Of a DNA stretch of 44,433 bases, positions 5,271 through 12,150 are shown piece by piece; the first letter of the stretch is position 1, and each line of letters opens with the position of its first letter. The stretch covers positions 1 to 44,433 of IMG/VR virus record IMGVR_UViG_3300012209_000011; one strand, given 5' to 3'. The stretch comes from a virus. The notes beneath the pieces were generated by a model that saw only the letters and a program-made list of their open reading frames with translations, did no database searches and was not told the DNA's origin. The position numbers and the translations under genes were made by a program.

Positions 5271-5506
5271 CCATCGTCTCTCTCGCCGACCGCGCCGGCT
5301 GGACGATGCGACGCGTCTACTCAACCTTCACGTCGCGCGAGGTCTTCACCTCGCCAGACGGCGTCGAGTGGGTTCGCGTCTCGACGGACAGCTTCAACCT
5401 CGATCGTGGCGACATCCAGGTCGCGATGAAGACGCCTGGCCTGCGCCCGCTCACCCTCCGTCGGCGCGATGCGCTGGCGGGCAACCTGAAGAAGGAGGGC
5501 GTATGA
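5267..5506 (+). CDS. Small protein, unknown (79 aa)
   Basis: Uses the GTG overlapping the previous stop (GTGA). The product has a beta-rich middle (VYSTFTSREVFTSPDGVEWV) and a basic end (LTLRRRDALAGNLKKEG). No family is recognised. Confidence 0.6.
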   Translation: MTIVSLADRAGWTMRRVYSTFTSREVFTSPDGVEWVRVSTDSFNLDRGDIQVAMKTPGLRPLTLRRRDALAGNLKKEGV

Positions 5507-5856
5507 AAAAGTGCGACTGCTGCGACCACCCGCTCGAGCACGCGATCTCGCGGGCGATGGACCAGGTCGACAACGGCATCCCCACGCGACAGGCGTGGTC
5601 TGAACTTCGCGAGACGTTCGAGGAGTGGCGGGAAGAAACCGCCTTCAAGCCGGGGCGCTGTCTGATCGGCGGCTCGTTCTCGGACGAGACGGGCTGGTGG
5701 GTCGTCGATGAGGTCTACGACGACGGGTCGGTAACCCTGCTGGACAAGAATGCGGAGGCGCGCTGGACGACGGTCGACCACCTGCCCCCGCTCGAGTACT
5801 TGGAGGAGCACTGCAACCACCCCGGCGGCTGCTACAAGCCGCCATTCCCCTTCTGA
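5503..5856 (+). CDS. Zinc-binding small protein, unknown (117 aa)
   Basis: The N-terminus MKKCDCCDHPLEHAIS has three Cys and two His. The C-terminus has EEHCNHPGGCY, another likely metal site. Between them are a helix (ELRETFEEWREE) and a beta-rich stretch (GWWVVDEVYDDGSVTLLD). No family is recognised. The two metal-like ends suggest a compact fold, possibly protein-binding. Confidence 0.65.
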   Translation: MKKCDCCDHPLEHAISRAMDQVDNGIPTRQAWSELRETFEEWREETAFKPGRCLIGGSFSDETGWWVVDEVYDDGSVTLLDKNAEARWTTVDHLPPLEYLEEHCNHPGGCYKPPFPF

Positions 5857-5868
5857 GGGAGGTGCCCA

Positions 5869-6036
5869 ATGAGTGCACTTCTGACCTGCCCCTGCGGCGT
5901 CGAGACGCGAACACTCAAGCAGCTGCTCGCCCACCAGGAGGCCGCCCACGGGGTCGGGGAGCGGTCATACGCGACCCGAGTGCGGGACGACGTGTCCTGG
6001 CGCGACGAGGACGCCTTCAAGCGGGCAGACCTGTAG
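5869..6036 (+). CDS. Single zinc-finger-like protein (55 aa)
   Basis: MSALLTCPCGVETRTLKQLL then AHQEAAHG gives Cys-x-Cys-x12-His-x4-His, close to a C2H2 finger. GGGAGG lies upstream at a good distance. Such a protein could bind DNA or another protein. Its stop codon forms the left edge of the operator-like palindrome at 6036-6050. Confidence 0.65.
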   Translation: MSALLTCPCGVETRTLKQLLAHQEAAHGVGERSYATRVRDDVSWRDEDAFKRADL

Positions 6037-6070
6037 TGTCATTTTGACACATTGACACTCGTGTTAACCT
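6036..6070. promoter_or_regulatory. Second operator box GTGTCA-TTT-TGACAC with adjoining imperfect palindrome
   Basis: The perfect palindrome at 6036-6050 shares its core with 4714-4728. Next to it, TTGACAC-TC-GTGTTAA (6052-6067) is palindromic with one mismatch. TTGACA occurs twice (6044-6049, 6052-6057), so a -35 is possible, but no good -10 lies at the right distance. This is the largest gap in the first 5 kb of the early operon. Confidence 0.6.
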
Positions 6071-6086
6071 TACTACGGAGGGGTAC

Positions 6087-6311
6087 ATGAACCCAATCGT
6101 GCAGTTGCGGAAGGTGTTGGCTGTGAAGGCGGAGGCGGCGCAGATAGCGCAGCGTGACCCCTACGCCGACCTGGCCGAGGTGGTCGCGGTAGAGCGGGCG
6201 CGGGGGACACACTTTCTGCGCGATGGGGCGCACCATGTCGGCCCCGGGCCGGTATCGTCGGCGAGCGAGGAGGGGCTGACCCCCGACAGGATTGGCGAGG
6301 GGTCCAAGTGA
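6087..6311 (+). CDS. Small protein, unknown (74 aa)
   Basis: ACGGAGGGG lies upstream. The first 40 residues form a helix (IVQLRKVLAVKAEAAQIAQ, then DLAEVVAVERARG). The tail is Gly/Ser-rich. No family is recognised. It is the first gene after the second operator box. Confidence 0.6.
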   Translation: MNPIVQLRKVLAVKAEAAQIAQRDPYADLAEVVAVERARGTHFLRDGAHHVGPGPVSSASEEGLTPDRIGEGSK

Positions 6312-6478
6312 TCGACCCCAAGGTTGAGCACCTACGCTACGCCCATGCGTACTACGCGGCCGGGGTGGGCAGGTCTGACCCCGCGGCGGCCCTTAGGATG
6401 TTGCACCTCGTCTGCGACCAACTCTGGCCGCCGGCCACCATCATCACGCGCTACGGCGCAAGAAAGGCGAACCCATGA
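6308..6478 (+). CDS. Small helical protein, unknown (56 aa)
   Basis: A GTG start overlaps the previous stop. It reads MIDPKVEHLRYAHAYYAAGV with further helices (DPAAALRMLHLVCDQLW). No family is recognised. Confidence 0.6.
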   Translation: MIDPKVEHLRYAHAYYAAGVGRSDPAAALRMLHLVCDQLWPPATIITRYGARKANP

Positions 6479-6681
6479 CAACGATTCAGCTGACCGACGC
6501 CCAGGGCCTGGCCCTCGGTGACCTGCTCGCCCTCGCGGTGGGCGCGGTCTACAACGACTCCTACACGGACGTCGCGAAGGACAAGTACCTGGAGTCGCCC
6601 CTCCGCGTGCGGAACGCGCTCTTCGCGCAGCTCGATCAGTTGCTCGACATCCCCGGGGCCGGTCGCAAGGGGGCTCGATGA
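6475..6681 (+). CDS. Small helical protein, unknown (68 aa)
   Basis: MTTIQLTDAQGLALGDLLAL followed by a helical YTDVAKDKYLESPLRVRNAL segment. No family is recognised. It overlaps both neighbours by four bases (ATGA). Confidence 0.65.
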   Translation: MTTIQLTDAQGLALGDLLALAVGAVYNDSYTDVAKDKYLESPLRVRNALFAQLDQLLDIPGAGRKGAR

Positions 6682-7025
6682 AGGCGCGCTACATCCGCGT
6701 ACAGCGTTTTGGTGGCGCGGTCAGCGGGTTTCTGTACGTGACGGGTGCTCGAGGCGAGTACCTGAAGGAAGTCAATTACTACGTCGGCGACGTGAAGGCG
6801 GGCTACTACCGCATCTCGCGGGCGCCGAAGACGGGGCGCTTCGGTTTCGTGCAGGGGCTCGATCCGTACGGTGACATGCGCTATCAACTTCGTGACCACA
6901 AGACGGGGGAGAATGTGTACCGTCCCGCCGGCGGCAGCTGGTGTGCTAACGAGGTGGTCCTGTATAGGCTCGCGAAGACCCGCTTCAACATCGTGCGAGT
7001 CTCGAAGAAGGTAGCGACGGCGTGA
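6678..7025 (+). CDS. Beta-rich protein, unknown (115 aa)
   Basis: Starts MKARYIRVQRFGG and contains many Tyr, Gly and Arg in alternating strands (GFLYVTGARGEYLKEVNYYV, GYYRISRAP, RFGFVQGLD). It ends in a basic IVRVSKKVATA. It looks like a small beta-barrel. No family is recognised. Confidence 0.65.
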   Translation: MKARYIRVQRFGGAVSGFLYVTGARGEYLKEVNYYVGDVKAGYYRISRAPKTGRFGFVQGLDPYGDMRYQLRDHKTGENVYRPAGGSWCANEVVLYRLAKTRFNIVRVSKKVATA

Positions 7026-7234
7026 TCGCGCCGCGCTCGACGGACCGCGGAGGCCAGCCGTACATGGTCATGGTCAACCGTGACAACGGGGCGGCGATGC
7101 TGATTTCGCCGACGCGGCAGATGCGGAAGGCGCTGCACGTTTCTGGGCGCCAGTTTCGCAAAATCTACAAGCTCGCAAACCGGACCGAGGCGGCTCGTCG
7201 TCGCGCCCTGGCCCCCAAACCACCGGAGGCATGA
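7022..7234 (+). CDS. Small basic protein, unknown (70 aa)
   Basis: A GTG start overlaps the previous stop. The second half is basic and helical (RQMRKALHVSGRQFRKIYKL), resembling a nucleic-acid-binding helix-turn-helix only loosely. No family is recognised. Confidence 0.6.
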   Translation: MIAPRSTDRGGQPYMVMVNRDNGAAMLISPTRQMRKALHVSGRQFRKIYKLANRTEAARRRALAPKPPEA

Positions 7235-7491
7235 TGTCGTCACCCGTGAATCCGATACTCGTGATTCGAAACAACCTACCCGAGTACCGCGAGGAGGTGC
7301 TGGCGAGCATCGTCGATTTGACAGACCGCCTGGCGGTTCTGAAGACCGAGCTCGAGACGCTCGACGCCCTCGCGAGCACCCTTGAGCAGCAAGATCGCCG
7401 GCAGGCGGCGACGCCAACGTGCTATGTGACGGGAAGCGGTAAGGTGTCGTACGACCCGGGGACACAATCGTGGGGGCCAGAAAATGCGTAA
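7231..7491 (+). CDS. Small coiled-coil protein, unknown (86 aa)
   Basis: Residues 13-53 have heptad-like Leu/Val/Ile spacing (EEVLASIVDLTDRLAVLKTE, LETLDALASTLEQQ), indicating a coiled coil. The tail is polar (YVTGSGKVSYDPGTQSWG). No family is recognised. Confidence 0.65.
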   Translation: MMSSPVNPILVIRNNLPEYREEVLASIVDLTDRLAVLKTELETLDALASTLEQQDRRQAATPTCYVTGSGKVSYDPGTQSWGPENA

Positions 7492-7750
7492 TAAAAACCA
7501 CCAGTGGAACGGCGACGGCTCTTCCTGGCCGAGCGCCCACGCGGCGCTCTTCATGGACCTGCGGGACGAGCTCCAGACGCTCGTGCGCTTTTTCACCGGT
7601 CTTCCGTGTGCCGTACGGCTCCTGGAATCGATCGAGCGGCAGTTGCGGATGACGCGACGCTGCCCGAAGCACCCACGCTACACGGCGACGCGGCGACCGA
7701 GGGTCGCCTGCGCCGGCTGTCACCGGTACTACAAGGCGGTGTGGAAATGA
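7484..7750 (+). CDS. Small protein with C-terminal zinc knuckle (88 aa)
   Basis: The C-terminus holds RRCPKHPRYTATRRP then VACAGCHRYY, i.e. Cys-x2-His...Cys-x2-Cys, a probable zinc ribbon. The N-terminal part is helical (MDLRDELQTLVRFF). No family is recognised. Confidence 0.65.
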   Translation: MRNKNHQWNGDGSSWPSAHAALFMDLRDELQTLVRFFTGLPCAVRLLESIERQLRMTRRCPKHPRYTATRRPRVACAGCHRYYKAVWK

Positions 7751-7944
7751 TCTATGTCCTGAAGACTCGCTCTGTGACCGGCCACCTCGTGCCGCTGAAC
7801 GGGGAGCATATCGAGTACGACAAGTACGAGCGTGCGTACAACGACGCGGTCATCTGGGCGACCGTTCACGACGAGCCCGTCTCCCTCGTCGACTTTCTCT
7901 TCGGTGACGTCGTCGAGGTGGTTACTGGAAAGGTGGTGTTGTGA
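7747..7944 (+). CDS. Small protein, unknown (65 aa)
   Basis: Starts MIYVLKTRSVTGHLVPLNGE with alternating strands, a helix (YERAYNDAVIWATV) and a C-terminal strand pair (FGDVVEVVTGKVVL). No family is recognised. It overlaps the phosphoribosyltransferase start. Confidence 0.65.
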   Translation: MIYVLKTRSVTGHLVPLNGEHIEYDKYERAYNDAVIWATVHDEPVSLVDFLFGDVVEVVTGKVVL

Positions 7945-8582
7945 TTTGCCAGGTATTCTGGGAGGTTTGCGGCGCAAATGAAGAGCTGATTCCGTACCGA
8001 ATCACTGTTCCGGCAACATTCCCGGAAGAGATCGTGATACCGCCGGAGACGAAGACACTCGACGACATGGTGGTGGAGCGGAGGCCGTACGAGAACGGGC
8101 GGCTCGTCGAGAACGTCGAGCGGCAGCAAGTCTGCCCCTCGTACACGCGCGCGGTTTTCGATCCGAGCACCTTCCCCGGCCTCGTGGATTGGGCGGCGAA
8201 AGCGATCGACGAGACGACGGCCGACGGCAAGAAGATCGGAGCGGTTGCCGGCTGCGGGCACTCGGGTGTCCTCGTCGCCGCCGCCGTCGCCTACAAGCTG
8301 CGCCTGCCCGTCATCGCCGTCCGCAAGGTCGAGGAAGACGGCGGCATGAACCACGACGGGGGTGCCGTCAACACGATGCTCGAGGGAACGGAGTCGTACG
8401 CAATCATCGACGACCTGGTCGCCTCGGGAACGACACTCAAGCGTATCGTGCGGAAGGTGGCCGAGCTCTTCCCGCAGGTGAAGCCCGAGCTCGTGCTGCT
8501 GTACCAGGACGTCTACGGGAGCGACAAGGACGTGTACAAGGCGGTCGACTCCGAGCTCGTGACGATCGTGAGGAAGGCATGA
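7941..8582 (+). CDS. Phosphoribosyltransferase-like protein
   Basis: A protein of 213 residues from a GTG overlapping the previous stop. Residues 153-166 (YAIIDDLVASGTTL) are the 13-residue PRPP-binding motif of type I phosphoribosyltransferases, with the paired acids Asp157-Asp158. Earlier, VAGCGHSGVLVAAAVAYKL is the usual beta-strand/phosphate loop that precedes it. The N-terminal 90 residues match nothing I recognise and may give substrate choice. Type I enzymes exchange a base and pyrophosphate on phosphoribosyl diphosphate, so nucleotide salvage is the straightforward role. It sits alone among unknown small genes, not with the nucleotide genes farther on, so another use of PRPP or of a ribosylated substrate is open. 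Confidence 0.85.
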   Translation: MICQVFWEVCGANEELIPYRITVPATFPEEIVIPPETKTLDDMVVERRPYENGRLVENVERQQVCPSYTRAVFDPSTFPGLVDWAAKAIDETTADGKKIGAVAGCGHSGVLVAAAVAYKLRLPVIAVRKVEEDGGMNHDGGAVNTMLEGTESYAIIDDLVASGTTLKRIVRKVAELFPQVKPELVLLYQDVYGSDKDVYKAVDSELVTIVRKA

Positions 8583-8800
8583 AGTCCTTCTTCGCGGTGA
8601 TGCGGCGGCCGTGGGTGTTCGAGGACAATGGGGCACTCAAGGCGTGGTACTGGCGCGCCGGGCGCCTGCGCGCCGGGACGTCGATCAACATCTGCTTCGG
8701 TGTCGGCTTCTCGATCTACCGCGACTGCGAGGGCGACTGGAACGCGGCGCTACAGCTGTTGGTAGTAGGTGTCAACACACACTTCTGGTGGCGCGCATGA
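8579..8800 (+). CDS. Small aromatic-rich protein, unknown (73 aa)
   Basis: MKSFFAVMRRPWVFEDNG begins a protein rich in Trp, Phe and Arg, with short hydrophobic strands (TSINICFGVGFSIY, LQLLVVGVNTHFWW). It may associate with membrane, but the segments are short. No family is recognised. Confidence 0.6.
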   Translation: MKSFFAVMRRPWVFEDNGALKAWYWRAGRLRAGTSINICFGVGFSIYRDCEGDWNAALQLLVVGVNTHFWWRA

Positions 8801-9027
8801 GCACAACATCGTCGTTCGCCTTCACCGTCGCCGTGAAGGCTGGCCCGAACGGTATCGAGTCGGTCGAGGCCGCGGGGTCGCAGCTGTTCAGTGCGAACCC
8901 GGAGGCGCACGTCTACGAGATCGAGGTTGGTATTTTGGCACCGTTCGAGGTGACCGTCGTGGGGAAAGAGCCCAGGCTGATGTGTGTCTGGAAGAGTCCG
9001 AACGCATCCGGGGAGAACGGGAAATGA
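8797..9027 (+). CDS. Small beta-rich protein, unknown (76 aa)
   Basis: MSTTSSFAFTVAVKAGPNG then further strands (AHVYEIEVGILAPFEVTVVG, LMCVWKSP). No family is recognised. It overlaps both neighbours by four bases. Confidence 0.6.
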   Translation: MSTTSSFAFTVAVKAGPNGIESVEAAGSQLFSANPEAHVYEIEVGILAPFEVTVVGKEPRLMCVWKSPNASGENGK

Positions 9028-9200
9028 GCAAGATCGTGGAGGAATCACTCAGCGAGCTCGTCGCGGACCTTACGCTGAAAAATCGCGAGCTCAAGGCTCA
9101 ACTCGATCAGACGCAAAAGTGGGGTGAGGCCGGGTGGCATCGGTGGATGCTCCTGCAGAACGCGTACCTGTCGTCTCTGAAGGTGGAGCAGGCTCGATGA
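9024..9200 (+). CDS. Small coiled-coil protein, unknown (58 aa)
   Basis: MSKIVEESLSELVADLTLKN leads into a continuous helix (RELKAQLDQTQKWGEAG) with Leu spacing of a short coiled coil. No family is recognised. Confidence 0.6.
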   Translation: MSKIVEESLSELVADLTLKNRELKAQLDQTQKWGEAGWHRWMLLQNAYLSSLKVEQAR

Positions 9201-9403
9201 ACCTTAACCCGAAGCAGCGCACGATGCTGGCGAACGCGAAGACCTACATCGCGACAGTCAGCCGGCAAGCGGAGCTCGCGAAGGATATGGTGCTTGCGCA
9301 TGCGTTAGCCGACGTCGTCGCCGAGCTCCACCGCGTGATGTCGATCGACCAGCGGCTCGGTAGTCAGCCAGTTCGCGTCCTAGCCTTCAAGGGGAAGCCA
9401 TGA
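9197..9403 (+). CDS. Small helical protein, unknown (68 aa)
   Basis: The start overlaps the previous stop. It is nearly all helix (LNPKQRTMLANAKTYIATVS, ELAKDMVLAHALADVVAELH). No family is recognised. The stop overlaps the RNA ligase start. Confidence 0.6.
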   Translation: MNLNPKQRTMLANAKTYIATVSRQAELAKDMVLAHALADVVAELHRVMSIDQRLGSQPVRVLAFKGKP

Positions 9404-9945
9404 CCGACTTCATCGAGATGCCGAAGATCGCGCGGCTGTCGCGCGACATCATCGTGACGGAGAAGCTCGACGGCACGAATGCCTCGATCTACATCCCCGA
9501 AGACGGCAGCCCCGTCCTCTTCGGCAGTCGCACGCGCTGGATTACGCCGGCGGACGACAACTACGGGTTCGCGCGGTGGGCGACGGAGCACCTGACCGAG
9601 CTGTTGTTGCTCGGCCCCGGGCATCACTTCGGGGAGTGGTGGGGTCAGGGCATCCAGCGCAACTACGGGCTGAAGGAGAAGCGATTCTCCCTCTTCAACG
9701 TCGGCCGCTGGGGTGCCCCCGGCGTGATACTGCCTGACTGCGTGTCGCTCGTTCCGCTGTTGCTCACGCTGCCGGTGTTCGACACGAGCCGCGTCGACTT
9801 CCTGCTCGAGTCGCTGCGGGTGAACGGGTCCGTCGCCGTCCCCGGCTGGATGAAGCCCGAGGGAGTCGTCGTCTACCACAAGGCGAGCAACACCCTCTTC
9901 AAGAAGACGCTCGACAAGAACGACGGCAACAAGGGGGCGGCGTGA
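9400..9945 (+). CDS. RNA ligase-family nucleotidyltransferase, minimal
   Basis: A protein of 181 residues. EKLDGTN at 21-27 is motif I, with Lys22 as the AMP-accepting lysine. FGEWWGQGI near residue 78 corresponds to motif III, with Glu79. RFSLFNV at 95-101 is motif IIIa, PEGVVVYH at 153-160 motif IV, and LFKKT at 166-170 motif V. All nucleotidyl-transfer motifs are present, so the enzyme should activate with ATP. It stops right after motif V and lacks the C-terminal domain that T4 Rnl1 and Rnl2 use to position RNA, so it may need a partner. Phage RNA ligases often repair tRNAs cut by host defence nucleases, which would suit this early operon; the substrate is not shown by sequence. Confidence 0.85.
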   Translation: MTDFIEMPKIARLSRDIIVTEKLDGTNASIYIPEDGSPVLFGSRTRWITPADDNYGFARWATEHLTELLLLGPGHHFGEWWGQGIQRNYGLKEKRFSLFNVGRWGAPGVILPDCVSLVPLLLTLPVFDTSRVDFLLESLRVNGSVAVPGWMKPEGVVVYHKASNTLFKKTLDKNDGNKGAA

Positions 9946-10124
9946 GCGCCAAGGGCTGCCTCGGCCACCAGGTGAATCGCCAGGTTCCCGACTTCTTCTG
10001 CTCGAAGGATGCGGGCCACCAGGGCGGCCACATCGACCCCGTGACGCGGAAAGTCTGGGGGACGCCGAGGTTCCCGTACGGCTGTCGGAGTTCGAAGACA
10101 TCACGGAAGCGGCACACGAAGTGA
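9942..10124 (+). CDS. Small Cys/His protein, possible zinc finger (60 aa)
   Basis: GTG start overlapping the ligase stop. CLGHQV, FFCSKDAGHQGGHID and YGCRSS supply three Cys and three His. The pattern resembles small phage zinc proteins without matching a named family. The end is basic (SSKTSRKRHTK). After it come 115 bases without a gene. Confidence 0.6.
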   Translation: MSAKGCLGHQVNRQVPDFFCSKDAGHQGGHIDPVTRKVWGTPRFPYGCRSSKTSRKRHTK

Positions 10125-10239
10125 ACTTGGCGGGGGGTGGCGCACACACGGCTCGACGCTCGACCGGCCTAGTGCCAGAGCACGCCGTACCTTTTCAGGA
10201 GTGCGGGACGCCCCCTTCCACCAACATCAAGGAGGAAGT

Positions 10240-10473
10240 ATGAAAATCCTGAAGAAGAAGCCGCAGCCGAAGACGGTGACGTTCGAGACGGCGATGACGT
10301 GGCTCCGCCGCGGGAAGCCGATTCGCCGGCGCGCGTGGCACGTCGAGTCGCGCATCTTCCGGCTCGGCCCGGACGTCTTCGTCAAGCTGCCCGACAGCTA
10401 CAAGCGCTCCCCTGATACCTGGAAACCATACGGCCAGGACATTCTCGCGACGGACTGGATGGTGGCGCCATGA
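10240..10473 (+). CDS. Tad2-like protein (DUF2829 family), candidate anti-Thoeris
   Basis: A protein of 77 residues with a strong AAGGAGG before the ATG. TFETAMTWLRRGKPIRRRAW at 14-33 and the ending DILATDWMV match the shape of DUF2829: a helix with F-x-x-A, K/R-P-I/V-x-R-x-x-W, then beta strands, then a final L-x-x-x-D-W. Members of this family include Tad2, which binds the Thoeris signal molecule (a cyclic ADP-ribose isomer) as a tetramer and so blocks that defence. Whether this copy binds a signal is inference from family and from its place among small early genes. The 115-base gap upstream, with no obvious promoter, sets it slightly apart from the preceding cluster. Confidence 0.75.
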   Translation: MKILKKKPQPKTVTFETAMTWLRRGKPIRRRAWHVESRIFRLGPDVFVKLPDSYKRSPDTWKPYGQDILATDWMVAP

Positions 10474-10982
10474 AGAAGACGAGCCTAGAAATCGTGATGG
10501 CGGCGTGGGCGGGCGTGATTATCTTCGGGACAATCTTCGCCTTCGGGCGCTGGCTCACGACGTTGCAGCCGAAGCCGGCGCTCGTCAATCAGGCGTGGGG
10601 CTGGGTTCAGGGCTGCACGTCGGTCGTCGCCGAGCGCGGCAAGAACCCGAACGGCGCCCTCGGGAACGTCGTCTGGCGAACCTTCCCAGACGGCACGATC
10701 GCGGAGTACGAAGACTCAGTGCCGCATCCCGAGACCGTCATCGGGCTGACGGTGCGCACGCCCGGGTGGTCGGTCGATACGATCTTCATCGACGCGACGC
10801 ACCAGGACACGGTCTGGGTGCTGGCGCACGAGCTCCTGCACCACTACCTGGCCGACGAGGACGTGTGGGGGTCGGCGCATCCCTTCGTCCCCTTCGCCTT
10901 CCCGTGCCAACTAATGGAGTGGCAGCGCAACGGTATCGGGATTATGGGGCAGAAGCACGAGCGGGCGCGGCGGACGCCATGA
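10470..10982 (+). CDS. Membrane-anchored HExxH metalloprotease-like protein
   Basis: A protein of 170 residues. An N-terminal hydrophobic segment (about 9-30, VMAAWAGVIIFGTIFAFG) follows MKKTSLE, so it is either a signal or an anchor placing the rest outside the inner membrane. WVLAHELLHHYL has the zinc-protease signature HELLH (His120, Glu121, His124). Downstream Asp/Glu and His137 (GSAHPF) are possible third ligands. Cys49 and Cys146 could form a disulfide. There is no clear match to an endolysin or known phage protease. Expression with early genes argues against lysis and for action on a periplasmic or membrane host protein; this is inference. Confidence 0.65.
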   Translation: MKKTSLEIVMAAWAGVIIFGTIFAFGRWLTTLQPKPALVNQAWGWVQGCTSVVAERGKNPNGALGNVVWRTFPDGTIAEYEDSVPHPETVIGLTVRTPGWSVDTIFIDATHQDTVWVLAHELLHHYLADEDVWGSAHPFVPFAFPCQLMEWQRNGIGIMGQKHERARRTP

Positions 10983-11314
10983 ACCTGGCGGGCAGCATCC
11001 TCCGTCAGCGGCTGGTCTGGCAGGCGCGCATCTGGCGCATGTACGGGCTGACGCCGGAAGACGTCGCGTACATGTGGGAGAAGCAGGCTGGGCGATGCCC
11101 CCTCTGCTTCGTTCCACTCGAGACGAAGGTGTGGGTCATAGAGCACGAGCACGTCAAGGGTTTCAAGAAGATGCCGCCGGAGCAGAAGGCGCAGTACTTC
11201 CGCGGGCTCCTCGACGGATGGTGCAACCACCGCGTGCTCTCGATAATTGAACGTGCTGGCGCGATGCGGGTCTGGAACGCTCTAACGTACCTCGGATGGG
11301 ATGGGATGCTCTAG
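10979..11314 (+). CDS. Recombination endonuclease VII-like nuclease
   Basis: A protein of 111 residues with the endonuclease VII layout: helix YGLTPEDVAYMWEKQAG, zinc pair CPLC (Cys40, Cys43), active-site EHEHVKGF (His56-Glu57-His58), then RGLLDGWCNHRVL. T4 endonuclease VII resolves branched DNA before packaging; related proteins are widespread in phages. The usual second pair is Cys-x2-Cys in RGLLC-x2-CN; here the first is Asp79, so zinc binding may be altered. It is placed between a metalloprotease gene and small unknown genes. Confidence 0.85.
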   Translation: MNLAGSILRQRLVWQARIWRMYGLTPEDVAYMWEKQAGRCPLCFVPLETKVWVIEHEHVKGFKKMPPEQKAQYFRGLLDGWCNHRVLSIIERAGAMRVWNALTYLGWDGML

Positions 11315-11541
11315 TGTTTGCGGTCGAGAAGTGGCGGGACGACGCGTGGCACCGCGGCCCAGACATCTTCTGGATGCCGGGGCCGGCGGTGACGGCGGCG
11401 CGGCGTCAGGTGCAGAAAGAGAAGGGGACGGCGCGGGTGGTTGTGTATCCAGCCGACGCCCTCCAAGTAATCGAGACCTTTCACTACGTGCCGCCGGCGC
11501 CGAGAGACGTCACGGCCTTGACGAAGGAGATATTCGGATGA
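11314..11541 (+). CDS. Small protein, unknown (75 aa)
   Basis: The GTG chosen shares a base with the previous stop (TAGTG); an ATG 18 bases earlier in the same frame is possible. The middle is FAVEKWRDDAWHRGPDIFWM, followed by a basic helix and a strand (ARVVVYPADALQVIETF). No family is recognised. Confidence 0.6.
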   Translation: MFAVEKWRDDAWHRGPDIFWMPGPAVTAARRQVQKEKGTARVVVYPADALQVIETFHYVPPAPRDVTALTKEIFG

Positions 11542-11741
11542 TCGTGACCATCGTACTGCCGAACGGCACGGACGAGCTCCACAACATCGTGAGCTTCGAC
11601 CCGCAGCCGGGGGCGCTGAGACTCAAGCAGGCGCTCAAGGAGGAGACCGCGCCGAGCGGCCTGGTGGTACGACTCGGCGGGCGCTCGAAGTTCATCCTGT
11701 ACCCATGGCACCGTATCCTGAAGGTGGAGGTGGAGGAATGA
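11538..11741 (+). CDS. Small beta-rich protein, unknown (67 aa)
   Basis: MIVTIVLPNGTDELHNIVSF, a middle helix, then SKFILYPWHRILKVEVEE. The alternating pattern suggests a small beta-barrel. No family is recognised. Confidence 0.6.
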   Translation: MIVTIVLPNGTDELHNIVSFDPQPGALRLKQALKEETAPSGLVVRLGGRSKFILYPWHRILKVEVEE

Positions 11742-11971
11742 GCAACTACGACGATGATGTGTGGACGATCGAGGAACAGCGCGCGATTCTTACGAAGCGT
11801 CAGATGCGCCAGATACGACGCGCAAGGCTGCACAAGGTCTTCTCGTACTTCAAGTCGGTCACACGCCTCGCCGGCTATGTGCTGCTCTTCTTCGGCGTCG
11901 CGCCGGTCGTGGCCGTCCTGCTGATCTTGTCCGAGGCCCTCGGGGTCGCGGAGGAGGTGTGGGGCGCATGA
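11738..11971 (+). CDS. Small membrane protein (77 aa)
   Basis: A charged N-terminal helix (EEQRAILTKRQMRQIRRARL) precedes one long hydrophobic segment (LAGYVLLFFGVAPVVAVLLI). It is probably anchored with its basic N-terminus inside. No family is recognised; a holin is unlikely at this early position. Confidence 0.65.
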   Translation: MSNYDDDVWTIEEQRAILTKRQMRQIRRARLHKVFSYFKSVTRLAGYVLLFFGVAPVVAVLLILSEALGVAEEVWGA

Positions 11972-12150
11972 GAACGACGAAGCTGACGTCGCGCGAGGTA
12001 ATGGGCGTGCTCGCGGCCGGCATCACGCCTGGCGCGAAGCTCGTCAAGGAGTACATCACGCGCCTCCACGCGGCCCTGGACGACGCCGACGGGGAAGACA
12101 TGCTGGGCACAGAAGGCTGGCGAAAATATCTGCTGAAGGAGGATGTATGA
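11968..12150 (+). CDS. Small helical protein, unknown (60 aa)
   Basis: MRTTKLTSREVMGVLAAGIT followed by KLVKEYITRLHAAL and an acidic stretch. No family is recognised. Its stop overlaps the start of the DUF2800 nuclease gene. Confidence 0.6.
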   Translation: MRTTKLTSREVMGVLAAGITPGAKLVKEYITRLHAALDDADGEDMLGTEGWRKYLLKEDV

